A stretch of DNA of 64,000 nucleotides from Phaeobacter gallaeciensis DSM 26640 (GCF_000511385.1 NC_023141.1:13776-77775); one strand, 5' to 3'. Positions 1 through 9,746 are shown, counted from the first letter of the stretch. Notes: a model not told the origin generated them from the letters alone. Numbers and translations: made by a program.

Positions 1-24
1 GCCGTTGATTGTATCATCAGCAGC

Positions 25-552
25 ATGGCAGCCAAAAAGAAAACACTCGATTTTACCCAAGGCAAACCGCGCCAAACCTGGCTGGGATATGTGCTTGCTG
101 GCGCTGTTTTTTCCATAGCCCTACTGTCCATCTTCGCAGCCCTGTCCGCTTCCTCGGCGCGGTCACTCTGCCGTTATATCTCTGTCTCGATGCTATCGCC
201 TGAGTTGGTGTTGACTGCCGAGCTGGCGGCAACATCGAGGGCAAAGCTTGCGGGGATGCAAAATCGCTCTACCTTCGCCCCGGCTGATGCCATGCTGTTC
301 ACATATGACGATCCTAAGCTTGTGTCTTTCTGGATGAAAGACACGCCTATTCCCCTCGACATTATTTTTCTTGATGCAGCGGGTGTGGTCTCTCAGATCG
401 AGCCTTCGGCGCCGCCGGAATCGATAGTGCCGATTGAAAGCGCGCGGCCCATTATGGCCGCTCTCGAAGTTCCTTCCGGCACCGCTTCCAGCAGGGGGAT
501 CGAGATCGGTTCAAGGATGGTATTTGATCCAGAGCGTTGTATTGACCCGTAG
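25..552 (+). CDS. DUF192 family protein, membrane-anchored or exported
   Basis: This 175-residue protein has a hydrophobic segment at about residues 19-42, which looks like a signal anchor, followed by a DUF192 domain. The domain hallmarks are visible as FAPADAMLF at about residues 85-93 and FWMKDTPIPLDIIFLD near residue 107. The family is a small beta-rich, mostly extracytoplasmic fold of unknown biochemical role, common in Alphaproteobacteria. The ATG at 25 gives a normal full-length family member. The gene is monocistronic here and converges on the minus-strand defence block, with a shared hairpin between them. It may belong to the backbone rather than to the defence genes. The family call is firm; the function is unknown. 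Confidence 0.8.
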   Translation: MAAKKKTLDFTQGKPRQTWLGYVLAGAVFSIALLSIFAALSASSARSLCRYISVSMLSPELVLTAELAATSRAKLAGMQNRSTFAPADAMLFTYDDPKLVSFWMKDTPIPLDIIFLDAAGVVSQIEPSAPPESIVPIESARPIMAALEVPSGTASSRGIEIGSRMVFDPERCIDP

Positions 553-628
553 CCGATCACATTCATTTAGCAATTATGTCCGCGAGTTTTGCAATCGCTG
601 AGCGATTGATATCATTGGATCAAGAAAG

Positions 629-656
629 GCGTGCATAAGTCTTGATTTATGCACGC
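629..656. terminator. Bidirectional terminator-like hairpin between convergent genes
   Basis: Perfect 10-bp arms, GCGTGCATAA at 629-638 and its complement at 647-656, enclose an 8-nt loop. The hairpin lies between the stop of the DUF192 gene and the stop of the minus-strand gene at 664, so it can serve both. There is no strong T-run, so termination is inferred from position and stem strength. Confidence 0.6.
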
Positions 657-663
657 TCTGCCA

Positions 664-1788
664 TCAAAGCGGAAAACCAAGAACCAATGCGAGCCAAGTA
701 AACGCCTTATAAATAAGGGTTCCGATTCCGCCAACAATGGCACCTGCAAGGGCTTTGCTACCCAGAGATTTAACTTGGTCCTTCGTCATACGGAAAAAGT
801 CGGAAACTTCTTCTCCCACCTTTTGTAAAGCACTCGTCGCTTCGGCCACTGCCTCAACATCGGGAGTATCTGATGAAACTTCGGTTTGAATGGCATTAAT
901 GTTGACGCTGATGGAAACCCCGATGTGCTGTGGAAGGGCCATTTCCGGCGGCGGTTGGTTGTGCCCCATACCACCATGAGCTGGGGTCTCAGTGGCTCGT
1001 GCAACTAACGGTGCAAAGTCTTGAATAAGCGAGAGCAATTCTTGCCGCGCTTCCAGTTCTTCAGGGGTGCCCAACTGAAGCCTGGGTGTTTCCCTGATTT
1101 GTTGGCGCACTTCGCCGAGGGAAGGGAGCTGGTCGGCTTGTTCAACATGTTCCGCCATCGCCTCTTCCGCACGGCGGCGCATATTTGGGTGGGCATCACT
1201 CGGAGCCCATTCGTAGATACCATCTTGATCTTGAACGATTTCCACAGCTTTCTCGATAGCTTCTTCGGAGGCGATGCCCGAGAATTGATCAGACAACTCT
1301 TCTGAAGCATCATACGGCCCACCCCAGATATATTCGTAGTTATAGGGGCTATTCTTGTCTGCCGCATATGGCGTTTGGTTCTGAGGATCTTCGAACATGC
1401 GATTGAACCAGGAAACCATTTGTTCAATTTGTTCACTTTCCGTCAAGTCGGCCCACTCTTCTTTTGAGGCGACTTCGGAGGGATCAAAAAGATCTTCCAG
1501 ATCACGGTCATCGTCGTGGTCGAGGCTGTATTCGAAATCCTGAATTATGCGCGCCTGTCCTACCTCTGTCGTATTATAGTTTTGAATACCCAATGGGTAC
1601 TCCCAGAGATTCCATGCCAAAGCACCCAAGACATTATGCTCAATGGTAGCCTGGTAATGGTACTCCAGCCCCATTGGCCGATCTTGAGCATCAACCACCG
1701 CCCAATCCAACTCGTCATGCTCGATACTAAATCGCTGCCCAGACAAATTGTCTTCAAGTATTGCCGTACCAGTACATTCAACAATCAT
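664..1788 (-). CDS. Hypothetical protein with C-terminal membrane segment, third gene of the restriction operon
   Basis: I do not recognise the family of this 374-residue protein. The first 140 residues are acidic and rich in aromatic residues. A basic/acidic helical region follows, and then a GGMGHNQPPP motif at about residue 273, which I have seen in other phage- and plasmid-associated proteins. The C-terminus (about 345-374) is a glycine-rich hydrophobic segment that could insert in a membrane. It starts 23 nt downstream of the ATPase-nuclease gene on the same strand, so it is probably co-transcribed with the restriction enzyme. A membrane-acting effector or an accessory subunit of the defence operon is possible but inferred only from context. 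Confidence 0.6.
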   Translation of the reverse strand: MIVECTGTAILEDNLSGQRFSIEHDELDWAVVDAQDRPMGLEYHYQATIEHNVLGALAWNLWEYPLGIQNYNTTEVGQARIIQDFEYSLDHDDDRDLEDLFDPSEVASKEEWADLTESEQIEQMVSWFNRMFEDPQNQTPYAADKNSPYNYEYIWGGPYDASEELSDQFSGIASEEAIEKAVEIVQDQDGIYEWAPSDAHPNMRRRAEEAMAEHVEQADQLPSLGEVRQQIRETPRLQLGTPEELEARQELLSLIQDFAPLVARATETPAHGGMGHNQPPPEMALPQHIGVSISVNINAIQTEVSSDTPDVEAVAEATSALQKVGEEVSDFFRMTKDQVKSLGSKALAGAIVGGIGTLIYKAFTWLALVLGFPL

Positions 1789-1811
1789 TGCTTTTTCTTA
1801 TTCATGCTGCA

Positions 1812-3800
1812 CTATGCGTCCGCATCGTCTCCCTCGACGATTACACCCTCCAAGAGCTCGCGATGTCGCTCCTGAAGATATGCTAGTGCCTGTCCATCAT
1901 CGACGCGGTGTTCGAGCGCTTCTTTGATAAACTGAAGGCGAGCCATGTTTTCTTCAATGATCTCCGACCACGTTTTCACACCTATTGACACACGCTTGCG
2001 CTTTGAAATTAGTCGCCTTTGGGGGTCTGGACCTCCCTCAATACGAGCCGCCACCTCTTCGTTATACTCGTCCGAGACTAACCAGAAATGCCACTGCAAA
2101 CCGTCAATGCCGTTGAAGCGGGCATCCTTTTCAACTGCAAGCGCATAGCCTTCGATCTGCATCATATCCTTAGCGCTCAAGACAACCTTCGGAGCCTTTA
2201 GTTCGATAATCAGGTGTTCGATGTCGTTCGCCCGATGCCGTCTTTGCGAGCGCGACAACATCAGGTCAACGATCCCTCGACTCTTGCCCACAATTTTAAC
2301 AGGGTCGTCGATTATAATTTCGGGGTCTAACTTTTCCTTATGGACTCGAAGAACATTCGTTAGCTCCTTGTCACTCGCCCACAAGTGATATTCCTCACCG
2401 AAAACCCATGTGTTCCGCTCCAATATCTTGTGGAGCTGGGATCGCTCCTTCAGCTTCTTTCGCGCCTCATATTCGAACAGAATGAACCGCAGCGCATCGA
2501 TGAATTTCAAACGATCGGCAACCAGCTTAGCTGCGCTGATAACGCCGGAAAGATCAGTTTCGTCCAGAAGCTCTGCCAGCTCCTTTTGCTTCTTCTTAGG
2601 AAGTTTCAACACTTCATCGAGGATACGCTGCAATTCGTTCGGACTCTTCTCTATGGCGTTTCGTAATAGGCGTAGGTGCAAAGCTGTCTGTTTTTGCGTG
2701 GCCTCGCCGAAATCTGGTGAAGCGTCTTGCACGGTCACCGCAACGATATCGAAGATACTGCGCTTTGCCTCTTCCAAATGCGTTTCTGGCTCACCTTCAA
2801 AGGGATAAAGCTTCTTTTCCTTCCAATCTTCGACTACGACCCGCGCGCGCGCCGCCGCTCGTTCCCGAAACAGCTGTTTGATCTGTTGTTTGGCCTCATC
2901 AATCGCGGCCTGAAGGCTCTGATGCATTTCGGCAAGATCAAGTTGGCCATTCTGGTGAAGCTCTTCAATCGCCTTGGATTTCAGGTACGCGGAGAAGTGG
3001 AAATCCCCAACATGGAAGCGCGAATCCACTTGGGAGAGCGGGAACCCCTGGGCGTTGCACAGATACAGGGCGCGCCTGGTCGATCGACGCCATTCAATGA
3101 CCTCAAGAAAAACCGGATGTTCAACGCCGTCTTCATCGGTGATCGGGGACAGGTCAATCTTCCACTCTTGCCGGATGGCAATAGCGGGATCAATCTTTTC
3201 TCCGCTGTAGATTATCGACACATCCCGATAGTCTTTGAGATAGATGGCGAATATTTCGGCTAAATCTTGGACGGCATTTTCTGGCTTCAGTGAACTGAAT
3301 TGCCGCTTCAGCTCCGAAACCGTAACGATAACACCAGTGTTCGCACCTCGCAGCGGCTTTTCTTCCGACACTCGCACGCGAGAAATCTCGCTTTCCAGGA
3401 TCGTGATGTCATATTGCTGGGGCTTCTTCTCGTCGTCCTCGTAGACTACCTTCCAATCAACGGTTGCCCCCAACGCAAACGCCTTGAAACGTCCTCGCCC
3501 TTCCTGACCATGCAACATACGCTTACGGGACTTGGTGTGCATACTGCGCCGCTTCCATGATCCACCAAGATTGCGGAAAAGATCAGGAGCGTCAGATCGG
3601 GGTATGCCAAGCCCATTGTCGTTGACGTGGATTTTCCCAAGCCCGCCTAAGCCATCATCTTCTAGCTCGATATTGATCTCTGTCGCATCAGCATCGAGAG
3701 CGTTCCAGATCAGCTCCGAAAGCGCCTGTATAGGTGGTGCTTTTGCCTGCCGTTCAATGAAATCGTCTTTGACTTCGACACTGTATTCCTGAACGGTCAT
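1812..3800 (-). CDS. GHKL ATPase fused to PD-(D/E)xK-type nuclease domain
   Basis: This 662-residue protein starts with a GHKL (MutL/Hsp90/MORC-type) ATPase domain. The N-box has E29, N33 and D36, the G1 motif is D61-N-G-L-G65, and the G2 motif is GQEGRGRFKAF from residue 98. A helical middle region follows. The C-terminal third holds a likely PD-(D/E)xK nuclease core, with D512 in GIVDLML and E533-L-K535 in IIELKAPK. Its start codon overlaps the stop of the upstream restriction-modification gene in an ATGA, so the two are translationally coupled. I infer an ATP-gated nuclease partner of the restriction enzyme. An independent defence protein that shares the operon is the alternative. Both domain calls rest on motifs only. 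Confidence 0.75.
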   Translation of the reverse strand: MTVQEYSVEVKDDFIERQAKAPPIQALSELIWNALDADATEINIELEDDGLGGLGKIHVNDNGLGIPRSDAPDLFRNLGGSWKRRSMHTKSRKRMLHGQEGRGRFKAFALGATVDWKVVYEDDEKKPQQYDITILESEISRVRVSEEKPLRGANTGVIVTVSELKRQFSSLKPENAVQDLAEIFAIYLKDYRDVSIIYSGEKIDPAIAIRQEWKIDLSPITDEDGVEHPVFLEVIEWRRSTRRALYLCNAQGFPLSQVDSRFHVGDFHFSAYLKSKAIEELHQNGQLDLAEMHQSLQAAIDEAKQQIKQLFRERAAARARVVVEDWKEKKLYPFEGEPETHLEEAKRSIFDIVAVTVQDASPDFGEATQKQTALHLRLLRNAIEKSPNELQRILDEVLKLPKKKQKELAELLDETDLSGVISAAKLVADRLKFIDALRFILFEYEARKKLKERSQLHKILERNTWVFGEEYHLWASDKELTNVLRVHKEKLDPEIIIDDPVKIVGKSRGIVDLMLSRSQRRHRANDIEHLIIELKAPKVVLSAKDMMQIEGYALAVEKDARFNGIDGLQWHFWLVSDEYNEEVAARIEGGPDPQRRLISKRKRVSIGVKTWSEIIEENMARLQFIKEALEHRVDDGQALAYLQERHRELLEGVIVEGDDADA

Positions 3801-6800
3801 GTGTCGATCTCCAACTTCGGTAGGCCGCGCACGATCTTCATCGTCTCAAGGCTCACGGTGATCACCCTCTGGAATAGCTCAAGAGGATAGGCGGGGTTTT
3901 TCATAGTCTCAACTGCGTAACTGTTGGCATCGTTGACGATATCACTGCCCTTCTTGGTTTTGGGGTTGTAGTTGTCTTTCAATACCCCCTGCCGCTCCCT
4001 GACCCATTCCAAAGCGGGTTTGCCGTTTACGACATACTCATAAGCTTCCAACGGAATATCCTGCATGGTGATGTTGGCGTTGTAGACCACCGACGATTTG
4101 TCGAGGTTTGGACGTTTGCCCGCGTATTGCATCTTGGTCACACGAAAGAACGCCTCTGCATCATCATAGACCCAAGTCCGTCGATCACCCTGCTTGAAGG
4201 TGACGGGATAAGGCTCAACGTTTTCATAACCCACATGCAGCTCTGCAAGGTCACGGCCAGCTTGTGCGAATGCTCGAAAGTCTCCAGCCTTCTTTACACA
4301 AGGGATACGGGGCAGTTCTTTGGTTAGGTTATCCCCGTACAGGTTCCGATAATCTTCAGAGTGCAAGAGGCCATATGTGTAGTAAAAAATATCTTCCTTG
4401 GTGACCGCTTCACTTGGATATGCGGCCTGAAAATGACTAAGGCCTTCATTGGTGATGCCATCGCGCCGAGCTATTGGTGTATTGTCAGCAAACAAGTCAT
4501 CCGACTCCGCGTCAGCCTCGTCATAGATATGAAGGGGAAAACATTGCGTGCCGCCTTTCATCGCAGAAACACAGAGCTCGACGATGCTGTCAGTCATGAT
4601 GGCCGTGAACCCCGCTGCATGACCAGGAGCGGAAACACAAATTGCGCGATTTTCGGTGTCACCGTCTGGAAAGACGACCGACATCTTGTAGATCATCTCA
4701 TTAAGTCTACGACTGAAGAACAGCCACTCTTTTGAGAATGGGCGGTAGATGGCAGGTACAAACTTACCCTCATCGAGATCGAGTTTTTTCCCACGTTCAA
4801 AATCCTTTAGCAGCGCACGTGTCCAATTCGTTTGCTTTGGGTCGGTGAGTAAATCTGGGACAGGCTGTGAAGCCTCTTGTGCCGCACGACGCCTTTCAAG
4901 TTCACCGTTATAGGTATCAATGAGGGAAGATACATTGCGCTCTAGCCCAGACCGAGATCGGTTAAAGCACCACGTATCGCGTTGGGTTTTAACTCCAGAA
5001 GAATAGACATCAAACAATGTCTCCGCTGTCTTATCCTTCTTATCCCCGATCTTGATGAACTGATCAAAAGACCCTTCGCGCTGATTGATCCAATCCCCGT
5101 GTTCGTCGGGCTCTATCTCAGTCCATCCATCGACGTGGGCAATTCCATCGATTGAGCCAAAATCACGAATAATCGATAGCTTTTCCTTCTCTTCCAAATA
5201 GTCCCCAATATCCCGATAGTGGATGCGGCCGCGATGCGCAGACTCGGGGTTGCGGACAAGTACTGAAATAGTGATCGGCGTACGCGTACCTGCCCCAAAA
5301 ACGTTGCCTTTTTCCCTGCGACGACGTTCGCCAGTTAAGGATGCATCCCCGCGAAGATTGAAAACATAAAGATCGGTGAATTCTGTCGCGAAGGATTTAC
5401 GAACACCTGCGGCTGTATTCCCGCTCAACCAGCCACCATTGGTTATGAAAGCCACAACCCCACCATCATCGCCGATCCGGTCGCTTGCCCAACGAAAAGC
5501 GCGCAAATAGCTGTTATAAAGCCCGTTCTTATTCTGCGCTTCGGTCAATGCCGCATAGGTGTCTCGAATGCGGCCATCCAGTCCAGGGTACTCAACATTT
5601 GCATTGTCATCGTTGGCGCTCTCTTGCCCCTTTGAGTAAGGCGGATTGCCAAGTATGACGCGAATATCTGTCGCCTTTTGGCGCTTTCGGCGTTCTGAAT
5701 TGTCTGGCATGTAGTGCGAAATCAGATCGTCGCTTTCATACATTCTGAAGGTATCAGTAAGGCAAATTCCTTCGAATGGAACATAATCCCCACCCTGTTG
5801 ACCGTGGAACACTGCCTCGATGTTGATCGCAGCGATATAGTAAGCCAAAAGCACAATTTCATTGGCGTGGATTTCCTTACGGAACTTGTGCTCCATCTCT
5901 TCTGGTGCGATTAAGCCTGATTGCAAAAGCCGCGTGATGAACGTACCGGTGCCAGTGAAGGGATCGATAATGTGGACGCCTTCAGAACCCAATGTCTGAT
6001 CGAACTCCCTCTGCAAAACAGCATTCACAGAATGAATAACAAAATCCACGATCTCAACGGGCGTGTAGACAATCCCAAATTTATCAGTCGTACGAGGGAA
6101 TGCCCTTTTGAAGAATTTTTCATAAAGCTCTTTGACCAAATTTTGCTTCGCAGAAGGGTCGGAAATCCCTTCAGCACGTAGCTTTACGCTCGCATAAAAC
6201 TTTTCGAGGTCTTTGGATTCCTTATCCAGGTTGGCCTCGTTGAGCACATCCAGTACGCGCTGCATGGCACGCGAAACGGGGTTTTCACTGGTGAACTGGT
6301 GGCCTTCGAAGAGCACCTGGAAGACGGGGCGCGTGATGATGTGCTGCGCCAGCATCTCGATCGCGTCGGCCTCAGTGATCGTCTCGTTCAGATCGTCGCG
6401 TAGCTCTTCGAGGAAATCGTCAAAGGCTTTGCGCGCGGGTGTGTCAGGGTCTTTCAAGATGCCCGTCAGGCGCGTGATGTGGTTCTTGGCAATATCGGCA
6501 ATGTTGGTTGCCCAATCTTCCCAATAGTCCCGCGTCCCGCATTTCTTGACGATCTTGGCCATAATAGCGCGGGAAAATTCATCGACTGAGAAGGCCATTT
6601 CCGTCTGTTCGGGGCCGGTCGCAACAGGGTCACGCCCTGGCGTGCCGATATTCGATCGGGCGGCGACAGCCTTGGTTGGCAGGTCTTCGACCACGGCTGT
6701 CACAGCCTTCAGCTCGTCACTGTCGATCTCTGGTGTGCCGGTGATGCCGATGATCTCGATCTGGCCGCTCACGTCTTGGCCAAGGGATGCCTTGTTGATC

Positions 6801-8725
6801 GTCGCATCAAAGCGATCGTCATGGGCACGAAGGGCATTCAGGATTTGCCAAACAACACGGAACTTCTCGTTGTCAGCAAGCGCCTGCTCGGGCGGTACGC
6901 CTGCGGGCACGCCCACGGGCAGGATCACATAGCCCATTTTCTTGGTGTCAGTCTTGCGCATGACGCGGCCAACCGATTGCACCACGTCGATCTGGCTCTT
7001 GCGCGGGTGCAAGAACATGATCGCATCAAGAGCGGGCACGTCCACGCCTTCAGAGAGGCAACGGGCATTGGTGAGAATACGGCATGTGTGATCGCTTGCG
7101 TCGGCCTTTAGCCAATCAAGGAGCCTGCCGCGCTCCTTGGCGTTGAATGTGCCGTCTACATGCTCGATCTCGCAACGGAGCTGGTCATCGTCTTCCTCGA
7201 TATCATCGAGGATCGGATCATCGCCAAGGAATTCATCGACCACGGCCGAGAATTCATCGCGGATCAGCTTAGAGCTGCGAATATCTTTGCAGAATGCCAG
7301 GGCGCGACGCATCGGGTGTGGATCGGCGGCAACATCTGCTTTCATATCGGTCTTGGTCAGCGCTTTGTAACACCCGACGATCTTGGTGGCGTCATCGAGG
7401 ACAAGCTCGCTTGCGCTATCAGCAAGGCGCTTTTGAACGCCGGTGCTGATGAGCCCCTCGTCCATAGCCAGGACGATCACCTTGTAGTCGGTGAGCAAGT
7501 TGTTCTGCACCGCCCAGGAGAAACCACGATAAAAGAGGGTTTTGCCAAAGAGGTCTTCATCGTCCATCGAGGCGAGCACAGCGTCGGCCTCGTCGGCCTT
7601 GGCTTTGACGTTATCGCCAAATATGCGCGGCGTAGCGGTCATGTAGAGCCGCTTATTACCCTGGATCACGTCATTGTCGTGAACCTTCACGAAGTTGGAT
7701 TCATCCTCGCCTGCGAGGGTTGCGCCGGTCGTGCGGTGTGCCTCATCACAGATGATCAGATCGAATTCAGGAAAGTCGTGCTGCTTTTGGGCATCGGCAA
7801 TCACCTGAATGGATTGATAGGTCGCAAACACCACGGTCATCTTATCAGTCGCCTGATGATTGACGCCTTCCGCAATCTTTGCCGCGTCAGTGCTGGCCGG
7901 AAAGGCCAGATCAAGAATGTCGATCTCGGCGATGTCGTTGTTGCTGGCGCGGCGTTTTCCGACCTGCGTATCGGAGCAAACAGCAAAGGATCGTAGCGGT
8001 GTCGCGGTGTCGCCTGTCCACTCGCGCACGGTTTGCGCCATGAGCGCAAGGGAAGGCACAAGAAACAAGACAAGCTTGCCCTGCCCTGCAAGGTCTTCGG
8101 CAATCTTCAAACTGGTGAACGTCTTGCCTGTACCGCAAGCCATGATCATCTTGCCGCGATCGGCCTCGGTCAAACCCGCGCGCACGTCACGCAAGGCTTC
8201 CTTCTGGTGCGTCCTGAGCGTTTTCTTACCCGCAAGGACGACCTCACCATCGTCGGAAAAGGTCTCCCAAAGGATAGGGCTTTCTTGAAGATCGTTGAGT
8301 CCGATGCGAATTGTCGGGATCGCCTGCCCACGGATCATCGTTTCGGCGTTTTCGCTCCATGTGCGCTCGGTGGTGTCAATGATCACACGGCGTTTGAAGG
8401 GCTCTTTTCCTGAAGCGGATATAAAACTGTCGATATCCTCTTTGCGGATGCGATAGGCGGCATCATAGAATTTGCACTGAATGGCGGCGTAGCCGTCTTC
8501 GTCCTTGAGCTTGGCTACAAGGTCGATGCCTGTGTCTCGGCCGTCCCAGCCTTGCTCAATTGCCCATGCGGCATAGGGCTTCACATCTTCATATTGTTCG
8601 ACCTGCACGGGATCGTTGGTCAGGTAGGCAATGGAAAGGCGCTCAAAATACGTGCCCTTGTCGCGTTCGGTGCGCGCGGCTTCTCGATATGAATTCAAAA
8701 GGTCTTGGAGAGAATTAGTCGTCAT
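3797..8725 (-). CDS. Single-polypeptide restriction-modification enzyme (type ISP-like): nuclease, SF2 helicase, N6-adenine methyltransferase
   Basis: This 1642-residue protein carries all restriction and modification activities on one chain. An Mrr-like nuclease domain comes first, with D68 in GIDLV and Q83-C-K85. A superfamily-2 helicase follows, with Walker A MACGTGKT at 196-202, DEAH at 327-330, TAT in YMTATPR at 361-367, and motif VI QSVGRVMR at 583-590. After a linker comes a gamma-type N6-adenine methyltransferase with motif I DPFTGTGTF at about 921-929 and NPPY at 1027-1030. The last 500 residues should contain the target-recognition domain. Order and size match the LlaGI/LlaBIII type ISP enzymes, which translocate on DNA and cut after head-on collision. 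It is the first gene of an operon with the ATPase-nuclease. All catalytic motifs look intact. Confidence 0.88.
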   Translation of the reverse strand: MTTNSLQDLLNSYREAARTERDKGTYFERLSIAYLTNDPVQVEQYEDVKPYAAWAIEQGWDGRDTGIDLVAKLKDEDGYAAIQCKFYDAAYRIRKEDIDSFISASGKEPFKRRVIIDTTERTWSENAETMIRGQAIPTIRIGLNDLQESPILWETFSDDGEVVLAGKKTLRTHQKEALRDVRAGLTEADRGKMIMACGTGKTFTSLKIAEDLAGQGKLVLFLVPSLALMAQTVREWTGDTATPLRSFAVCSDTQVGKRRASNNDIAEIDILDLAFPASTDAAKIAEGVNHQATDKMTVVFATYQSIQVIADAQKQHDFPEFDLIICDEAHRTTGATLAGEDESNFVKVHDNDVIQGNKRLYMTATPRIFGDNVKAKADEADAVLASMDDEDLFGKTLFYRGFSWAVQNNLLTDYKVIVLAMDEGLISTGVQKRLADSASELVLDDATKIVGCYKALTKTDMKADVAADPHPMRRALAFCKDIRSSKLIRDEFSAVVDEFLGDDPILDDIEEDDDQLRCEIEHVDGTFNAKERGRLLDWLKADASDHTCRILTNARCLSEGVDVPALDAIMFLHPRKSQIDVVQSVGRVMRKTDTKKMGYVILPVGVPAGVPPEQALADNEKFRVVWQILNALRAHDDRFDATINKASLGQDVSGQIEIIGITGTPEIDSDELKAVTAVVEDLPTKAVAARSNIGTPGRDPVATGPEQTEMAFSVDEFSRAIMAKIVKKCGTRDYWEDWATNIADIAKNHITRLTGILKDPDTPARKAFDDFLEELRDDLNETITEADAIEMLAQHIITRPVFQVLFEGHQFTSENPVSRAMQRVLDVLNEANLDKESKDLEKFYASVKLRAEGISDPSAKQNLVKELYEKFFKRAFPRTTDKFGIVYTPVEIVDFVIHSVNAVLQREFDQTLGSEGVHIIDPFTGTGTFITRLLQSGLIAPEEMEHKFRKEIHANEIVLLAYYIAAINIEAVFHGQQGGDYVPFEGICLTDTFRMYESDDLISHYMPDNSERRKRQKATDIRVILGNPPYSKGQESANDDNANVEYPGLDGRIRDTYAALTEAQNKNGLYNSYLRAFRWASDRIGDDGGVVAFITNGGWLSGNTAAGVRKSFATEFTDLYVFNLRGDASLTGERRRREKGNVFGAGTRTPITISVLVRNPESAHRGRIHYRDIGDYLEEKEKLSIIRDFGSIDGIAHVDGWTEIEPDEHGDWINQREGSFDQFIKIGDKKDKTAETLFDVYSSGVKTQRDTWCFNRSRSGLERNVSSLIDTYNGELERRRAAQEASQPVPDLLTDPKQTNWTRALLKDFERGKKLDLDEGKFVPAIYRPFSKEWLFFSRRLNEMIYKMSVVFPDGDTENRAICVSAPGHAAGFTAIMTDSIVELCVSAMKGGTQCFPLHIYDEADAESDDLFADNTPIARRDGITNEGLSHFQAAYPSEAVTKEDIFYYTYGLLHSEDYRNLYGDNLTKELPRIPCVKKAGDFRAFAQAGRDLAELHVGYENVEPYPVTFKQGDRRTWVYDDAEAFFRVTKMQYAGKRPNLDKSSVVYNANITMQDIPLEAYEYVVNGKPALEWVRERQGVLKDNYNPKTKKGSDIVNDANSYAVETMKNPAYPLELFQRVITVSLETMKIVRGLPKLEIDT

Positions 8726-8873
8726 TTAAGGCTGTCCGTCCCGTCGATTATCTGCGCGTGAAAGCGCTTTATTTCTTTTCGCACAGCTTCCAGTTGCCAG
8801 GAAGGAATTTCCCTAAACAATCCAGAGGCTTTTAATACTGCATGCTTGCATCCAATGCGCCTTGAATGATTGG
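8726..8873. other. Intergenic stretch upstream of the restriction operon
   Basis: These 148 nt separate the antitoxin stop from the restriction enzyme start on the same strand. The restriction operon's own promoter may lie here. I see no convincing palindrome, so nothing more specific is claimed. Confidence 0.3.
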
Positions 8874-9203
8874 TTAGGCGTGGAGCCCGTTGTTCGGTGT
8901 CAACGAAAAAGATACGCCCTCGCGCTGCTTCAGGCGGGCAACCATAGCCAGCAGATTATCGGCGCGCGGGTTTCCCTTGGCGCTGAGCATGCGCATCAGG
9001 CTCTTGGGGTCTTTGTCCATATCCTCGGCAAGGGTCTCGAACCCTACGGTGGCATTCACGTAATCGCGCAGCAGCACTTTGCCCGTTTCGAGATCGTCGC
9101 TGAGCATCGCTTCGATCGCTTCACGGAACAGGCCAACACGAAACTCAGGATCACGCTCGGCACGCGCCTTGATGGTTTCTTTGAAATCTTTGGTCAGTGG
9201 CAT
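8874..9203 (-). CDS. HigA-type antitoxin, second gene of a toxin-antitoxin pair
   Basis: This 109-residue protein resembles antitoxins of the HigBA/RelE-type, toxin-first addiction modules. A helix-turn-helix region at about 50-90 (FETLAEDMDKDPKSLMRML) should bind the operon promoter. I chose the ATG at 9203 because it lies one base after the toxin stop codon and has an AAGGAG ribosome-binding site 8 nt upstream. An in-frame ATG at 9239 lies inside the toxin gene and is less likely. The protein should neutralise the upstream toxin and autorepress. The pair sits directly upstream of the restriction operon on the same strand. Confidence 0.85.
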   Translation of the reverse strand: MPLTKDFKETIKARAERDPEFRVGLFREAIEAMLSDDLETGKVLLRDYVNATVGFETLAEDMDKDPKSLMRMLSAKGNPRADNLLAMVARLKQREGVSFSLTPNNGLHA

Positions 9204-9204
9204 G

Positions 9205-9534
9205 TCAGTCTCCTTTCTGTTTTCGGCTCTTGTAGTCACCCCAAGATACCTTCGCTTTCTCGATGTCCTTGGACTGGCGCTTCTTCGTGCCGCCGCAGAG
9301 CAATATCACCAGCTTGTCACCGTCCTGGCCGAAATAGACGCGATAGCCTGGGCCAAAAATGATGCGCCGCTCAGATACCCCCTGCCCTACAGGCTTCACA
9401 TCGCCCAGATTGCCGGTCTCGATCCGCGCAAGCGCGGTTCTGACCTTCAGGGCAGCGGCAGTGTCGAGTTTGTTGAACCAATCCTCGAACGGCACTTTTC
9501 CCTCTTCAGTGACATAGAGAACAAGTTCGATCAT
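9205..9534 (-). CDS. HigB/RelE-superfamily toxin (Gp49-like, PF05973 type)
   Basis: This 109-residue basic protein matches the phage-derived Gp49-like/HigB toxin family, often called addiction-module killer protein. Characteristic stretches are FEDWFNKLD near the N-terminus, GLGDVKPV-like GNLGDVKPVGQGVSE in the middle, RVYFGQDGDKLVILLCGG, and KKRQSKDIEKA near the end. Family members are ribosome-dependent mRNA interferases. Toxin-first order with the antitoxin one base downstream is typical of HigBA. The module probably stabilises the element and lies beside the restriction genes. Confidence 0.87.
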   Translation of the reverse strand: MIELVLYVTEEGKVPFEDWFNKLDTAAALKVRTALARIETGNLGDVKPVGQGVSERRIIFGPGYRVYFGQDGDKLVILLCGGTKKRQSKDIEKAKVSWGDYKSRKQKGD

Positions 9535-9697
9535 AGAAAGCTTCGGTTACACATATGTTACCATTTGTCAAACTCAAATTTCAAGGAAAGGGCGCTATCA
9601 CCTGTATTTTCCCTATATTCCTTTGGCGCAAAAATGCTCTTTTCGGATTGGCGCGCTGTCCTACTGTCGCACAAGAGCCAGCACCTCACACGGCCAG

Positions 9698-9746
9698 CAT
9701 GGTCGCCCAGGACAGCGCGGATCGGCCCATACGGGTAACGATCGAC
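9698..9746 (+). repeat. 49-nt block R, copy 1
   Basis: The segment runs from CATGGTCGCCCAGG to GGGTAACGATCGAC. It recurs with about five differences at 34015-34063 and more divergently at 36412-36460. The first half (AGGACAGCGC) can pair with GCGCTGTCCT about 60 nt upstream. The block sits about 165 nt before a covarying hairpin copy. Confidence 0.65.

Noticed and set aside
7160..7996. 278-codon open frame opposite the restriction enzyme gene
   Set aside because: It is an antisense shadow of the conserved helicase region, with no ribosome-binding site and no recognisable protein.
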